Below the pieces are notes generated by a model, which worked only from the letters and a program-made list of their open reading frames with translations, did no database searches and had not been told where the DNA came from. The position numbers and the translations under genes are program-made. Of a stretch of DNA of 64,000 bases, positions 27,601 to 31,965 are shown piece by piece (position 1 is the stretch's first letter; each line of letters starts with the position of its first letter). The DNA is from Paraescarpia echinospica (Eukaryota; Annelida; Polychaeta; Sabellida; Siboglinidae): the NCBI GenBank assembly GCA_020002185.1, contig CM034542.1, positions 54,591,858 to 54,655,857 of the forward strand, written 5' to 3'.

Positions 27601-27718
27601 AGCCCCTGTCTTCCCTTGTCGCCAGGGCCAGGGAGAGACAGATGGAACCCTCAACGTTGGACCGGGATGACCTGCCCTCCAGGTTGTACCATGCTGTCTC
27701 CCCCGTTGAGGGGATGTC
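565..27718 (-). CDS. BAIAP3: BAIAP3/UNC13D-like (Munc13-4 family) gene, 17 exons seen, both ends missing
   Basis: A minus-strand gene for a Munc13-family vesicle-tethering protein. In animals these proteins bind membranes through C2 domains and act on SNAREs through the MUN domain during dense-core-vesicle, lysosome-related-organelle or endosome fusion and recycling. Seventeen exons join at GT/AG borders with matching phases, giving 1953 coding bases (651 residues). Order N to C: end of a C2 domain (27718-27515); helical MUN/MHD1 region (25197 to 3030), with W/Y-rich segments such as [13 protein letters not shown] and the acidic-aromatic stretch [14 protein letters not shown]; and MHD2 (2437-2291 and 678-565), with [13 protein letters not shown] and [11 protein letters not shown]. 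The first half of the upstream C2 and the C-terminal C2 are outside what I can recognise. The choice between BAIAP3 and UNC13D rests on remembered family resemblance, so the family is firm and the orthologue is less so. The introns carry two retroelements and at least six minisatellites. Confidence 0.85.
708..1247. repeat. 45-bp minisatellite, 12 essentially identical copies
   Basis: Twelve 45-base units run head to tail with no visible differences between internal copies, within the intron just upstream (in gene orientation) of the 565-678 exon. Because 45 is divisible by three and the unit has no stops, long open frames exist on both strands. They are a by-product of the repeat. Perfect identity suggests recent expansion or an assembly-collapsed consensus. 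Confidence 0.97.
1248..2290. other. Intron sequence, no gene seen
   Basis: AT-rich intron of the BAIAP3-like gene between the 2291-2437 and 565-678 exons. The only landmark is a short GGTA run near 2013-2027. A small missing exon is possible, since related proteins can carry a few extra residues here, but both flanking exons are phase 0 and join cleanly. Confidence 0.6.
2291..2437 (-). CDS. BAIAP3: BAIAP3-like exon 16 (MHD2, first part)
   Basis: Encodes 49 residues, [20 protein letters not shown] through SEVLETEEV, phase 0 at both ends. Acceptor GTTTCAG, donor GTGAGT. The pattern [24 protein letters not shown] is the start of MHD2 in Munc13 proteins, where a 'DFLD..L..L...L....F.R.L..LW' helix is conserved. 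Reading through the donor stays open for a while ([12 protein letters not shown]), so the exon end is set by the consensus donor and by family length. Confidence 0.9.
3030..3098 (-). CDS. BAIAP3: BAIAP3-like exon 15
   Basis: Encodes 23 residues, [20 protein letters not shown] and then PDE, phase 0 to phase 0. Acceptor CTTTCAG, donor GTAAGT. A motif of the form 'M(R/K)PD(I/L)KK.V.H..WAP..L....' links MHD1 to MHD2 in BAIAP3/UNC13D. A 69-base exon is too short to find without the splice sites, and both of these are strong. Confidence 0.9.
3754..3969 (-). CDS. BAIAP3: BAIAP3-like exon 14 (MUN region)
   Basis: Encodes 72 residues, [20 protein letters not shown] through [12 protein letters not shown], phase 0 at both ends. 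Acceptor TTACAG, donor GTATGG. The 'C...N.IE.VR..L..LP..L.F' opening followed by a long helix with many K/E residues is characteristic of the MUN domain. Unusually, the first 13 exon bases and the acceptor itself are the first unit of a 28-bp minisatellite that extends upstream into the intron, so the authentic acceptor is followed (in + coordinates) by about 14 near-copies of itself. Confidence 0.92.
3957..4374. repeat. 28-bp minisatellite built from an exon's 3' splice site
   Basis: About 15 units of roughly 28 bases (two of 26) read, on the gene strand, as TTACAG followed by CTGTGTATCACC and then CACTTTGTATG. The unit therefore contains the AG acceptor and the first exon bases of the 3754-3969 exon. 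Variants change CTGTGTATC to CTCTGTATC or CTATGTATC. The gene-strand frame stays open across the array. Confidence 0.95.
4608..4709 (-). CDS. BAIAP3: BAIAP3-like exon 13 (MUN region)
   Basis: Encodes 34 residues, [20 protein letters not shown] to [14 protein letters not shown], phase 0 to 0. Acceptor CTTTCAG. Donor GTGTGT, a weak but usable one inside a short CA/TG run. The pattern 'D.C..A..YA.L...KL' is the conserved MHD1-end helix of Munc13 proteins. The frame ends soon after the donor. Confidence 0.9.
5248..5322 (-). CDS. BAIAP3: BAIAP3-like exon 12 (MUN region)
   Basis: Encodes 25 residues, [20 protein letters not shown] and IQITK, phase 0 to 0. Acceptor TTTGTAG, donor GTATGT. 'FW..L.WPD...A..F...I..D.C' across this exon and the next is a hallmark of the BAIAP3/UNC13D branch. 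Confidence 0.92.
5574..5776. repeat. About 50-bp repeat, three copies, third displaced
   Basis: A unit containing GTGGGACAGTGTTCCCTG and GTGGTGTTACTGACTCAGAA occurs at about 5580, 5632 and 5727. The first two are in tandem. The third follows about 60 bases of unrelated sequence that itself starts with the GTGGGACAG of the next unit. GGGACAGTGTTCCC is a short inverted repeat within the unit. Confidence 0.85.
6024..7035. mobile_element. Foldback (long inverted-repeat) element with an insertion in one arm
   Basis: Bases 6024-6161 and 6898-7035 are inverted repeats of 138 bases with few mismatches, beginning TGTGACGTCACTTATGA. A second inverted pair, 6685-6740 with 6839-6894, lies inside. On the right the two segments are contiguous (6839-7035). 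On the left they are separated by 6162-6684. The simplest reading is a foldback/MITE-like element with arms of about 195 bases and a loop at 6741-6838, whose left arm received an insert of about 520 bases. It lies in the intron between the 7452-7520 and 5248-5322 exons. Confidence 0.85.
6469..6550 (+). repeat. tRNA-like Pol III promoter head (SINE or decayed tRNA)
   Basis: An A box, TAGCTCAGTGGG at 6477-6488, and a B box, GGTTCAATCC at 6535-6544 (one base short of consensus), have the spacing of a tRNA gene. I cannot fold a complete cloverleaf: the acceptor strands do not pair and there is no clear anticodon arm. It lies inside the insert in the foldback element's left arm, so it is more likely a SINE head than a working tRNA gene. 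Confidence 0.6.
7452..7520 (-). CDS. BAIAP3: BAIAP3-like exon 11
   Basis: Encodes 23 residues, [20 protein letters not shown] then FGQ, phase 0 to 0. Acceptor GTCTGCAG, donor GTTGGT. The 'V..STSAVDV..CF.Q' stretch runs into the next exon's IIEFW, as in family members. A second in-frame AG acceptor (GGTCAG) 21 bases into the exon would drop seven residues, so the exact start is slightly uncertain. Confidence 0.85.
7995..8118 (-). CDS. BAIAP3: BAIAP3-like exon 10 (MHD1)
   Basis: Encodes 41 full codons after completing a split serine, with [20 protein letters not shown] in the first half and [16 protein letters not shown] at the end. It enters in phase 2 (one base completes the codon) and leaves in phase 0. 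Acceptor TGGGCAG, donor GTGATT. The 'Y..W...P....W......KA...I..AVE.D' pattern is the MHD1 core. Confidence 0.92.
8265..9047. repeat. C/T-rich degenerate minisatellite (about 28-bp unit)
   Basis: Pyrimidine-rich sequence built from variants of CCCCTACCATCCTCC and TATCCCAACCGTCCTCC. A regular 28-base register is clearest at 8450-8640. It is interrupted by a CR1 insertion at 9048-9889 and resumes to about 10026. Proline/serine-rich open frames here are repeat by-products. In the gene (minus) orientation it is G/A-rich and sits just downstream of an exon's donor site. Confidence 0.9.
9048..9889 (+). mobile_element. 5'-truncated CR1-like LINE, 3' end only
   Basis: Nearly identical to the 3' part of the CR1 at 28.1-32.0 kb, starting in the reverse transcriptase just after the catalytic region (DLDRLIKW) and running through the C-terminal domain, with landmarks [16 protein letters not shown] and ENIDRN. 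Several single-base indels break the frame near 9390-9530. The 3' UTR has an 11-bp hairpin (9839-9849 with 9856-9866, loop TTAATT) followed by two copies of ATCTTGTTAA, the usual kind of short tandem CR1/L2 tail. The insertion is inside the C/T-rich array, so target duplications cannot be recognised. Confidence 0.92.
9890..10026. repeat. C/T-rich minisatellite, continuation
   Basis: Same CCCCTACCATCCTCC-type units as 8265-9047, ending about six bases from the donor of the 10033-10199 exon. On the gene strand the intron therefore starts with a long purine-rich tract. Confidence 0.9.
10033..10199 (-). CDS. BAIAP3: BAIAP3-like exon 9
   Basis: Encodes 55 codons plus two bases (phase 0 in, phase 2 out): [20 protein letters not shown] at the start and [17 protein letters not shown] at the end. 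Acceptor CCCGCAG, donor GTGAGT. The 'LF.LYL.L.EF..L......' helix matches the family. The flanking C/T-rich array begins immediately beyond the donor. Confidence 0.92.
10405..10920. repeat. Degenerate direct and inverted repeats
   Basis: TATATGAAGGGGTTCAGGGC at about 10417 is inverted at about 10795-10818 (GCCCTGAA-like ACCCTGAAACCCTTCATATA). Separately, the about 95 bases from 10425 recur in direct orientation from about 10837 with the shared landmark AGTGCTTCG/TGTGCTTCG. Copies of GGCGTTTAT(T/C)GTGTTTT lie between. This looks like an old non-autonomous element or internally duplicated sequence. No coding content. Confidence 0.5.
11399..12785. repeat. 19-bp minisatellite, 73 copies
   Basis: Seventy-three units of TGGATCACATTCACGGTGG, with one common variant (A for the first G after CAC) and a rarer one (CACTCAC for CATTCAC). 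Since 19 is not divisible by three and no frame has a stop, all three plus frames are open throughout (472, 464 and 455 codons). The order of A and G variants repeats in blocks (see findings). It lies in the 4.6-kb intron between the 14772 and 10199 exon borders. Confidence 0.98.
12977..13280. repeat. TG/CA-rich degenerate microsatellite with ATGC runs
   Basis: Alternating purine-pyrimidine sequence of GTGTGTATGCGTGC-type units ending in an (AT)n run at 13257-13280. Such tracts can adopt Z-DNA. The histidine/threonine-rich and cysteine/valine-rich open frames across it are not genes. Confidence 0.9.
13281..14771. other. Intron sequence, nothing recognised
   Basis: AT-rich intron of the BAIAP3-like gene. 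I see no repeats, RNA genes or convincing exons between the TG-rich tract and the exon at 14772. Confidence 0.6.
14772..14823 (-). CDS. BAIAP3: BAIAP3-like exon 8 (52-base micro-exon)
   Basis: Completes a split lysine and encodes [17 protein letters not shown], leaving in phase 0. Acceptor TTTTGTAG, donor GTAAGT. Its one-base entry matches the two-base exit of the 15191-15288 exon exactly, and the next exon continues [10 protein letters not shown]. Confidence 0.88.
15191..15288 (-). CDS. BAIAP3: BAIAP3-like exon 7
   Basis: Encodes 32 codons plus two bases: [20 protein letters not shown] then [12 protein letters not shown]. Acceptor TTCTTGCAG, donor GTATGT. 'R.ED.L..L..L...L..DL.......Y...F' is the MUN helix preceding MHD1. 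A 33-bp minisatellite begins about 40 bases upstream of its acceptor. Confidence 0.9.
15331..16096. repeat. 33-bp minisatellite, about 23 copies
   Basis: Units contain ATTACAACATGGTCAATGG and TTTTAGATACAGGC with scattered substitutions (CACTGG, GATGCAGG, CCAATGG). Since 33 is divisible by three, frames remain open on both strands. On the gene strand each unit contains TTGAC, a match to the yUnAy branch-point core, and the array ends about 40 bases before a real acceptor. Confidence 0.97.
16228..16336. repeat. Degenerate TG/ATGC-rich tract
   Basis: Short alternating purine-pyrimidine stretch (GTGCGTGCATGC-type) in the intron between the 16552 and 15288 exon borders, resembling the larger one at 12977-13280. 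Confidence 0.6.
16552..16629 (-). CDS. BAIAP3: BAIAP3-like exon 6
   Basis: Encodes 26 residues, [20 protein letters not shown] then DGMRQV, phase 0 to 0. Acceptor GTTACAG, donor GTAAGT. The WYDRV...W motif with the preceding VLK fits the MUN domain. A GTAGTA three bases upstream is a poorer alternative donor. Confidence 0.85.
16630..17414. other. Intron sequence, nothing recognised
   Basis: AT-rich intron between two phase-0 exons. No repeat or RNA gene seen. Confidence 0.6.
17415..17505 (-). CDS. BAIAP3: BAIAP3-like exon 5
   Basis: Completes a split arginine (two bases from the upstream exon) and encodes 30 codons, [20 protein letters not shown] then [10 protein letters not shown], leaving in phase 0. 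Acceptor CCACCAG, donor GTAGGT. It continues VFLLR from the exon at 24048-24172, making the helix [13 protein letters not shown]. The 6.5-kb intron between these two exons is almost filled by the Ngaro element. Confidence 0.88.
17675..17884 (+). repeat. Ngaro repeat A1 (left terminal repeat)
   Basis: Matches 22868-23077 (A2) with only a few differences, from ATTATTTTTACAT to GGAAGATTAAATTCA. It includes CCGGACTCAAAACGAGGCC and AACACAAAGGAAG. It sets the left boundary of the element and presumably carries promoter sequences. Confidence 0.93.
18084..18708 (+). pseudogene. SGNH/GDSL-hydrolase-like ORF of the Ngaro element, broken
   Basis: The long open part starts at about 18142 and contains a block resembling SGNH block II/III ([13 protein letters not shown]) and a C-terminal DxxH-like block ([15 protein letters not shown]). 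The expected first block with the nucleophile serine (GHS) lies just upstream, near 18117, in another frame: a frameshift separates it from the following residues, and another lies near the seven-C run at 18091. The normal role of this protein in Ngaro elements is unknown; esterase activity is inferred from the fold only. Confidence 0.7.
19170..20302 (+). pseudogene. Ngaro Gag-like ORF with a TTPAV repeat, one in-frame stop
   Basis: An ATG at 19170 opens an arginine/proline-rich N-terminus ([20 protein letters not shown]). An in-frame TGA at about 19327 interrupts it, after which the same frame runs to 20302. It has seven copies of a five-residue TTP(A/T)V repeat (19470-19565) and then a conserved segment with [21 protein letters not shown] and WRQYDAQFR, typical of the nucleocapsid-side protein of DIRS/Ngaro elements. 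The C-terminus has a short Cys/His-poor tail, so no zinc knuckle is visible. Confidence 0.75.
20290..21404 (+). pseudogene. Ngaro reverse transcriptase with truncated RNase H
   Basis: Early RT motif ([12 protein letters not shown] and PLGVV) lies in one frame to about 20448. After a frameshift the core continues with [28 protein letters not shown] and the catalytic box HILDDFIFI, so the active-site aspartates are kept. RNase H is represented by its end ([18 protein letters not shown]), but [12 protein letters not shown] runs almost directly into it. The central catalytic part, roughly 70-80 residues in relatives, has been deleted near 21205. Confidence 0.88.
21405..22315 (+). pseudogene. Ngaro tyrosine recombinase, inactivated
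   Basis: The N-terminal SAM-like part ([20 protein letters not shown]) is followed by a frame break near 21530-21610 and the catalytic domain. The first catalytic arginine is present (FHAFLRIGE, about 21850). The HxxR box at about 22180 reads H-S-F-stop because CGA has become TGA, a typical CpG decay change. The final [11 protein letters not shown] box is intact. A TAA at 22118 in the middle of the domain is shared with the second copy at 31966-33519. Confidence 0.88.
22725..22866 (+). repeat. Ngaro repeat B1
   Basis: Shares GGTGGGGGGAAATGGCCGCC and TTCTGCCATTGAGCATCAGC with B2 but lacks about 100 internal bases that B2 and the copy at 33299-33519 retain. It abuts A2 with one base between them. 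Confidence 0.9.
22868..23077 (+). repeat. Ngaro repeat A2
   Basis: Copy of A1 sandwiched between B1 and B2, as expected for split direct repeats that allow a circular intermediate to be completed by templating from the far ends. Confidence 0.92.
23442..23671 (+). repeat. Ngaro repeat B2 (right end)
   Basis: Full-length B repeat ending in CAGCAGGGTATAAAT. It marks the right edge of the element; host intron sequence follows. Confidence 0.9.
23690..23990. repeat. TG-rich degenerate microsatellite
   Basis: GTGTGTGCATGCGTGC-type sequence immediately right of the Ngaro end. No gene. Confidence 0.85.
24048..24172 (-). CDS. BAIAP3: BAIAP3-like exon 4
   Basis: Encodes 41 codons plus two bases: [20 protein letters not shown] and [20 protein letters not shown] then L. 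Acceptor GTTACAG. The donor GTCTGT is weak, but the two-base exit is completed exactly by the next exon (17505 side) to continue FLLRCLIKL. The pattern 'F..YG...I...R..YP....A......L..LL' is family-typical. Confidence 0.88.
24178..24325 (-). repeat. SINE-family fragment
   Basis: Body of the tRNA-derived SINE family (landmarks CTCGACTTCCCTGGAAAGCA and TATATATAGCCAGGTACTC), lying in the short intron between two exons. Confidence 0.6.
24336..24453 (-). CDS. BAIAP3: BAIAP3-like exon 3
   Basis: One base completes a split cysteine, followed by 39 codons: [20 protein letters not shown] then [19 protein letters not shown], leaving in phase 0. Acceptor TTGCCAG, donor GTAAAA. The pattern 'RW..YS......FDW..L..LL..L...W......' is conserved in the family. 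Confidence 0.9.
24530..24665 (-). repeat. SINE-family fragment
   Basis: Contains TATATAGCGCAGTACTTAG and ACTCAAAGCGTTTTACACC, the 3' part of the same SINE family, antisense to the plus strand. Confidence 0.6.
25094..25197 (-). CDS. BAIAP3: BAIAP3-like exon 2
   Basis: Encodes 34 codons plus two bases: [20 protein letters not shown] then [14 protein letters not shown]. Acceptor GGTTGCAG, donor GTGAGT. The 'W.GELS..A..LL.QHA.Q.....' helix follows the C2 domain in BAIAP3/UNC13D. Confidence 0.9.
25298..25545 (-). repeat. tRNA-derived SINE, near complete
   Basis: On the minus strand the tRNA head is at about 25545-25460, with a B box seen on + as GGATTTGAACCC. The body follows (CTCGACTTCTCTGGAAAGCA), ending near GCTGGCAGACC. 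This copy, with those at 41335 (minus) and 42700 (plus), defines the family. Confidence 0.7.
25546..26039. other. Intron sequence, nothing recognised
   Basis: Only a double CACGTACGTCA at 25768-25788 stands out. No exon or RNA gene seen. Confidence 0.5.
26040..27048. repeat. 32-bp minisatellite, about 30 copies
   Basis: Unit: CACATAGCAGCTACAATCAC then AAACATCCCTAG. Two places have an extra run of CACATAG, and a short divergent patch lies at 26635-26740. Spacers are not unique, so this is a minisatellite and not a CRISPR-like array. It is in the first intron seen. Confidence 0.97.
27049..27514. other. Intron sequence, nothing recognised
   Basis: Sequence between the 32-bp array and the donor of the C2 exon. 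It contains several TGC/GCA-rich inverted fragments (GTGCGGCGTGGCACGAACTC versus GGGCCGCGTTCAGAGTTC) that look like a worn-out inverted repeat around 27130-27490. No gene. Confidence 0.4.
27515..27718 (-). CDS. BAIAP3: BAIAP3-like exon 1 of those seen (end of C2 domain)
   Basis: Encodes 68 residues, starting [20 protein letters not shown] and ending [17 protein letters not shown], phase 0 to 0. Acceptor TTCTTGCAG, donor GTGAGT. 'W..L..RSSRS.V.G.I.L.L.L.....' is the last strand region of the first C2 domain in this family. The earlier C2 strands with the calcium-binding loops must lie upstream and are not recognised in this window. A LINE fragment begins within about 10 bases of the acceptor. 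Confidence 0.9.
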
Positions 27719-27726
27719 CTGCAAGA

Positions 27727-28118
27727 AAATTTTCCAAAGTGAGTACAGACAACATCACAGCACCGAGACAGCACTGGTGCGCATTCAGAATGACCATCTC
27801 CATTCCCTTGACAAAAGGAAAGGTGTGCTGGCAGTGCTGCTCGATATGAGTGCGGCGTTTGATACTGTTGACCACTCGATATTAATCAACCAGCTGCGCA
27901 GCATAGGCATTGAAGGCATCGCACTGAAATGGCTGGAGTCATACCTATCGAACCGGACTCAGTCAGTGTGCATTAGTGGCCACAACTCAAATAGAACATT
28001 GCTCGAATCTGGCATCCCACAGGGGTCTGTGCTGGGCCCAATTCTCTTCTCCATATACACTCTGCCATTGGGTGCTATCTTCAGAAGGCACAAGCTGCAA
28101 TCCCATCTTTATTCACAG
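27727..28118 (+). mobile_element. LINE reverse-transcriptase fragment (L2/CR1-like, different from the next element)
   Basis: Plus-frame protein with STETALVRIQNDH, the catalytic-A box LLDMSAAFDTVDH, YLSNRTQSV and the box SGIPQGSVLGPILFSIYT. It stops just before the expected YADDTQ box, where the sequence changes into the start of the CR1 at 28119. A 5'- and 3'-truncated relic. Confidence 0.88.
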
Positions 28119-28189
28119 AGAAGCCTGAAACTGGAGGCATAGATAAAGACAGCAGAAATAAATCGGCAAAGAACAGCCTGGAAAACTGT

Positions 28190-28860
28190 TCTGAATCAGG
28201 ATATAAATGCATTTGTTTAAATGCAAGGAGCATAGTAAACAAAAGAAGTGAACTAAACATTATGGTAGAAGATATTGACCCTCACATAATAGGTATAACC
28301 GAATCGTGGGCCACCACTGATATATCAGATGCCGAATTGGGACTAACAGGATATGTAATGTTTAGGAAAGATAGAATAGGAAGAAAGGGAGGTGGAGTTA
28401 TTTTATATATTAAAGAATCTATCCAGGCTTATGAAATAAAATTAGAAAGAGAAGCAGATTGCGAAGAAGCTGTTTGGTGTAACATAGTTACAGGAAACTC
28501 AACGTTAACAGTTGGTTAGTTTATCGAAGTCCAAACATAAGCATAGAAGAGAATGAAAAAATACAAAACGCTATAAGGGAAGTAAGCAAACGGAACTGTA
28601 TTATTATGGGGGACTTTAACCATGGGCATATACAATGGAAATCTCTACAGAGTATGGGGAGTGAGGACCACAAGTTTTTAGTTTTAGTACAAGATAGTTT
28701 CCTTTCTCAACATGTGCTAGAACCAACCAGGGGAGAGAATGTGTTAGACTTAGTTTTGTCCTCACAGAAAGAATTAGTTGACAATGTCAAGATATGTGAG
28801 CCACTGGGGAGTAGTGATCACAACCAGATACATTTTACCATCAAAGTAAAATCAGAAAGG
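28190..28860 (+). pseudogene. CR1 endonuclease domain, one frameshift
   Basis: Endonuclease/exonuclease/phosphatase-fold domain that nicks target DNA in LINEs. Motifs: GITESW (metal-binding glutamate), GGGVILYIK, MGDFNHGHIQW and SSDHNQIHF (catalytic Asp/His). A one-base loss at about 28517 splits the frame after LTVG. The remainder, to the gap, is open from about 28520. Confidence 0.85.
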
Positions 28861-29634
28861 AATAGTAAAAAGCAGTATAGGAGAAATTTCCACAAAGGAA
28901 GGTATAAGGACATGAGGAAATATTTAGCAAAGATAGACTGGAATAACACACTGAAAAATAAGACGGCAACAGAATGCTGGAATATATTAAAGAGTGAAAT
29001 TAAGTGCATAGTCGATAAATTTGTACCCTTCAAAAAACAAGGAAAACGGTCCAAAAAGAAACACTTATCGAAAGAAGCCATTAGAAAAATTAAGTATAAA
29101 CAAATGATGTGGAAGTCATATAGATGTACTGGAAATGATGAAGACTACAACATTTATAAAGAAGCACTTAATCAAGCTACAGCTGAAATTAGAAATTCAA
29201 AGAGAAGCTATGAAAAAAAATTAGCTAGTAATATAAAACATGACAGTAAGAGTTTTTATGCGTATATTCGAAGCAAACAGAAAGTTCAGGATAAGGTCGG
29301 TCCTCTAGAAGATAGTGCTGGAAATACAATATCAGAGGGATTCTTAATGGCAGAAGACCTGAATGAGTATTTTAGTTCAGTGTTTACCAGGGAAGATATT
29401 AGTTCACTGCCAGTACCAGAGGCTAAGTTCAAGGGGGCAGATTCAGACTATTTAGGACAATTAATTGTAACCCCGGAAATGGTAGCCAAGAAAATAAGGG
29501 CTATGAAGGATAATAAATCACCTGGAGTGGATGGTATTCCACCCAAACTACTATTGGAAATTGTAGAACAAATTAGCATACCGCTTGCAACAGTTTTCAA
29601 CTTGTCATTAGAAGAGGGAGTGGTTCCTTTAGAA

Positions 29635-30634
29635 NNNNNNNNNNNNNNNNNNNNNNNNNNNNNNNNNNNNNNNNNNNNNNNNNNNNNNNNNNNNNNNNNN
29701 NNNNNNNNNNNNNNNNNNNNNNNNNNNNNNNNNNNNNNNNNNNNNNNNNNNNNNNNNNNNNNNNNNNNNNNNNNNNNNNNNNNNNNNNNNNNNNNNNNNN
29801 NNNNNNNNNNNNNNNNNNNNNNNNNNNNNNNNNNNNNNNNNNNNNNNNNNNNNNNNNNNNNNNNNNNNNNNNNNNNNNNNNNNNNNNNNNNNNNNNNNNN
29901 NNNNNNNNNNNNNNNNNNNNNNNNNNNNNNNNNNNNNNNNNNNNNNNNNNNNNNNNNNNNNNNNNNNNNNNNNNNNNNNNNNNNNNNNNNNNNNNNNNNN
30001 NNNNNNNNNNNNNNNNNNNNNNNNNNNNNNNNNNNNNNNNNNNNNNNNNNNNNNNNNNNNNNNNNNNNNNNNNNNNNNNNNNNNNNNNNNNNNNNNNNNN
30101 NNNNNNNNNNNNNNNNNNNNNNNNNNNNNNNNNNNNNNNNNNNNNNNNNNNNNNNNNNNNNNNNNNNNNNNNNNNNNNNNNNNNNNNNNNNNNNNNNNNN
30201 NNNNNNNNNNNNNNNNNNNNNNNNNNNNNNNNNNNNNNNNNNNNNNNNNNNNNNNNNNNNNNNNNNNNNNNNNNNNNNNNNNNNNNNNNNNNNNNNNNNN
30301 NNNNNNNNNNNNNNNNNNNNNNNNNNNNNNNNNNNNNNNNNNNNNNNNNNNNNNNNNNNNNNNNNNNNNNNNNNNNNNNNNNNNNNNNNNNNNNNNNNNN
30401 NNNNNNNNNNNNNNNNNNNNNNNNNNNNNNNNNNNNNNNNNNNNNNNNNNNNNNNNNNNNNNNNNNNNNNNNNNNNNNNNNNNNNNNNNNNNNNNNNNNN
30501 NNNNNNNNNNNNNNNNNNNNNNNNNNNNNNNNNNNNNNNNNNNNNNNNNNNNNNNNNNNNNNNNNNNNNNNNNNNNNNNNNNNNNNNNNNNNNNNNNNNN
30601 NNNNNNNNNNNNNNNNNNNNNNNNNNNNNNNNNN
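29635..30634. other. Assembly gap, exactly 1000 N
   Basis: A placeholder gap inside the CR1 reverse transcriptase. The residues flanking it (VVPLE before, IKDHMV after) suggest that only a short stretch of coding sequence is missing, so the true gap may be far smaller. Confidence 0.99.
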
Positions 30635-31867
30635 AATTAAAGATCACATGGTGGTTTTTCTTGTTAAACATAACTTGATAAACCCATCTCAACATGGGTT
30701 TTTAAAAGCGAGTCATGCTTAACAAATATGTTATGTTTTTTGGAAGACATCACTAGGTGGGTAGATGAGGGATCACCAGTAGATATCATCTATTTAGATT
30801 TTCAAAAAGCTTTCGACAAAGTACCACATCAAAAATTACTCCTTAAGCTAAAGGCCCATGGCATAGGAAATGGTATAATAAACTGGATAGAAAAATGGCT
30901 GAATGACAGAAGACAACGTGTAGTAGTTGATGGGGAGGCTTCAAACTGGAAATCGGTGGTAATTCAGAGAAGTACACAGGGATCAGTAGGACCTATATTA
31001 TTCTTAATATATATCAACTTGATTTGGATGATAGAAATAACAAGCAAGGTGTTGAAATTTGCGGATGATACAAAAGTGTTTAGAAGGATTAAAAGTGATG
31101 GAGATAGACAGCATTTACAAGATGATCTTGACAGGTTGATCAAATGGTCTGAAGAAGTGTGAAATGCTGTTCAATTTTTGGAAATGTAAATGCCTCCACA
31201 GAACCTTGTGGGAACAGAAAGTAGAATATGCAATGGGGGTACTGTACTAAGTACTACTGAAAAAGAAAAGGACTTAGGGTTATCCATTAGTGCTGATATG
31301 AAGGTTTCAGAGCAGTGCGGAATTGCAGCTTCAAAGGGAAATCAAATCCTTGGATTAATTAGGCGAAACATAACGTATAAGGAAAAAGAGCTAATAATAC
31401 CGCTGTACAAAACAATAGTTAGGCCTCATTTAGAATATTGTATTCAAGCGTGGAGGCCATATCGCAGGAAGGACATAGATATGCTAGAAAGAGTGCAGAG
31501 GAGAGCAACTAAAATGATACCAAAACTGAGGGATCTTAGTTACGAAATACGCCTAAAAAAATGCGGTTTAACAACACTAGAGACCAGGAGATCGAGAGGA
31601 GATCAGATAGAAGTGTTTAAAATATTGAAGGGTTATGAAAATATTGATAGAAATTTTTTTTTCTCAGTTAAGAAAGATAGAAGGACTAGAGGACATGAAC
31701 TTACATTGGCAAAGGAGCAGAGTAGATTGGATATAAGAAAGTTTTCTTTTTCACAAAGGACTGTAAATGAATGGAATAGATTACCTGCTGATTGTGTGGG
31801 TGCTAGTAGCGTGAATATGTTTAAAAATAAAATCGACACATACCTCAGACGGGCGGGATACACATAG
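30635..31867 (+). pseudogene. CR1 reverse transcriptase, C-terminal part
   Basis: RT motifs: NLINPSQHGF, WVDEGSPVDIIYLDFQKAFD, QRSTQGSVGPILFLIYIN (a degenerate PQGSVLGP box) and KFADDTKVFRR (catalytic ADD). Then comes the thumb/C-terminal region with [20 protein letters not shown] and a final [13 protein letters not shown]. Two frameshifts (about 30715 and 31160-31200) and the altered PQG box suggest an inactive copy. Confidence 0.88.
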
Positions 31868-31965
31868 ATAAAAGGGTCGGACTCTCTATAAGCCAAAGGG
31901 CTTCCTTGTCCACCTGCCACCTAGAGTTAATTCTCTGGGTGGCAATCTTGTTAAATCTTGTTAAA

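Larger units (their letters stand above)
28119..31965 (+). mobile_element. CR1-like non-LTR retrotransposon, frameshifted, with an assembly gap
   Basis: Contains an apurinic-type endonuclease (about 28180-28860: NARSIVNKRSELN, GITESW, MGDFN, SDHNQI), a linker, reverse transcriptase (29400-31160, with YLDFQKAFDKVPH and KFADDTKVF) and the CR1 C-terminal region to a stop at 31867. Frameshifts are seen near 28517, 30715 and 31150-31190. The 3' UTR has the same 11-bp hairpin (31916-31943) and double ATCTTGTTAA tail as the copy at 9048-9889. The 1000-N gap lies inside the reverse transcriptase. Confidence 0.93.

Noticed and set aside
27642..28142. 166-codon plus frame as one protein
   Set aside because: It is antisense C2-exon sequence joined to a LINE reverse-transcriptase fragment. 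The first part is a shadow of the minus-strand exon.
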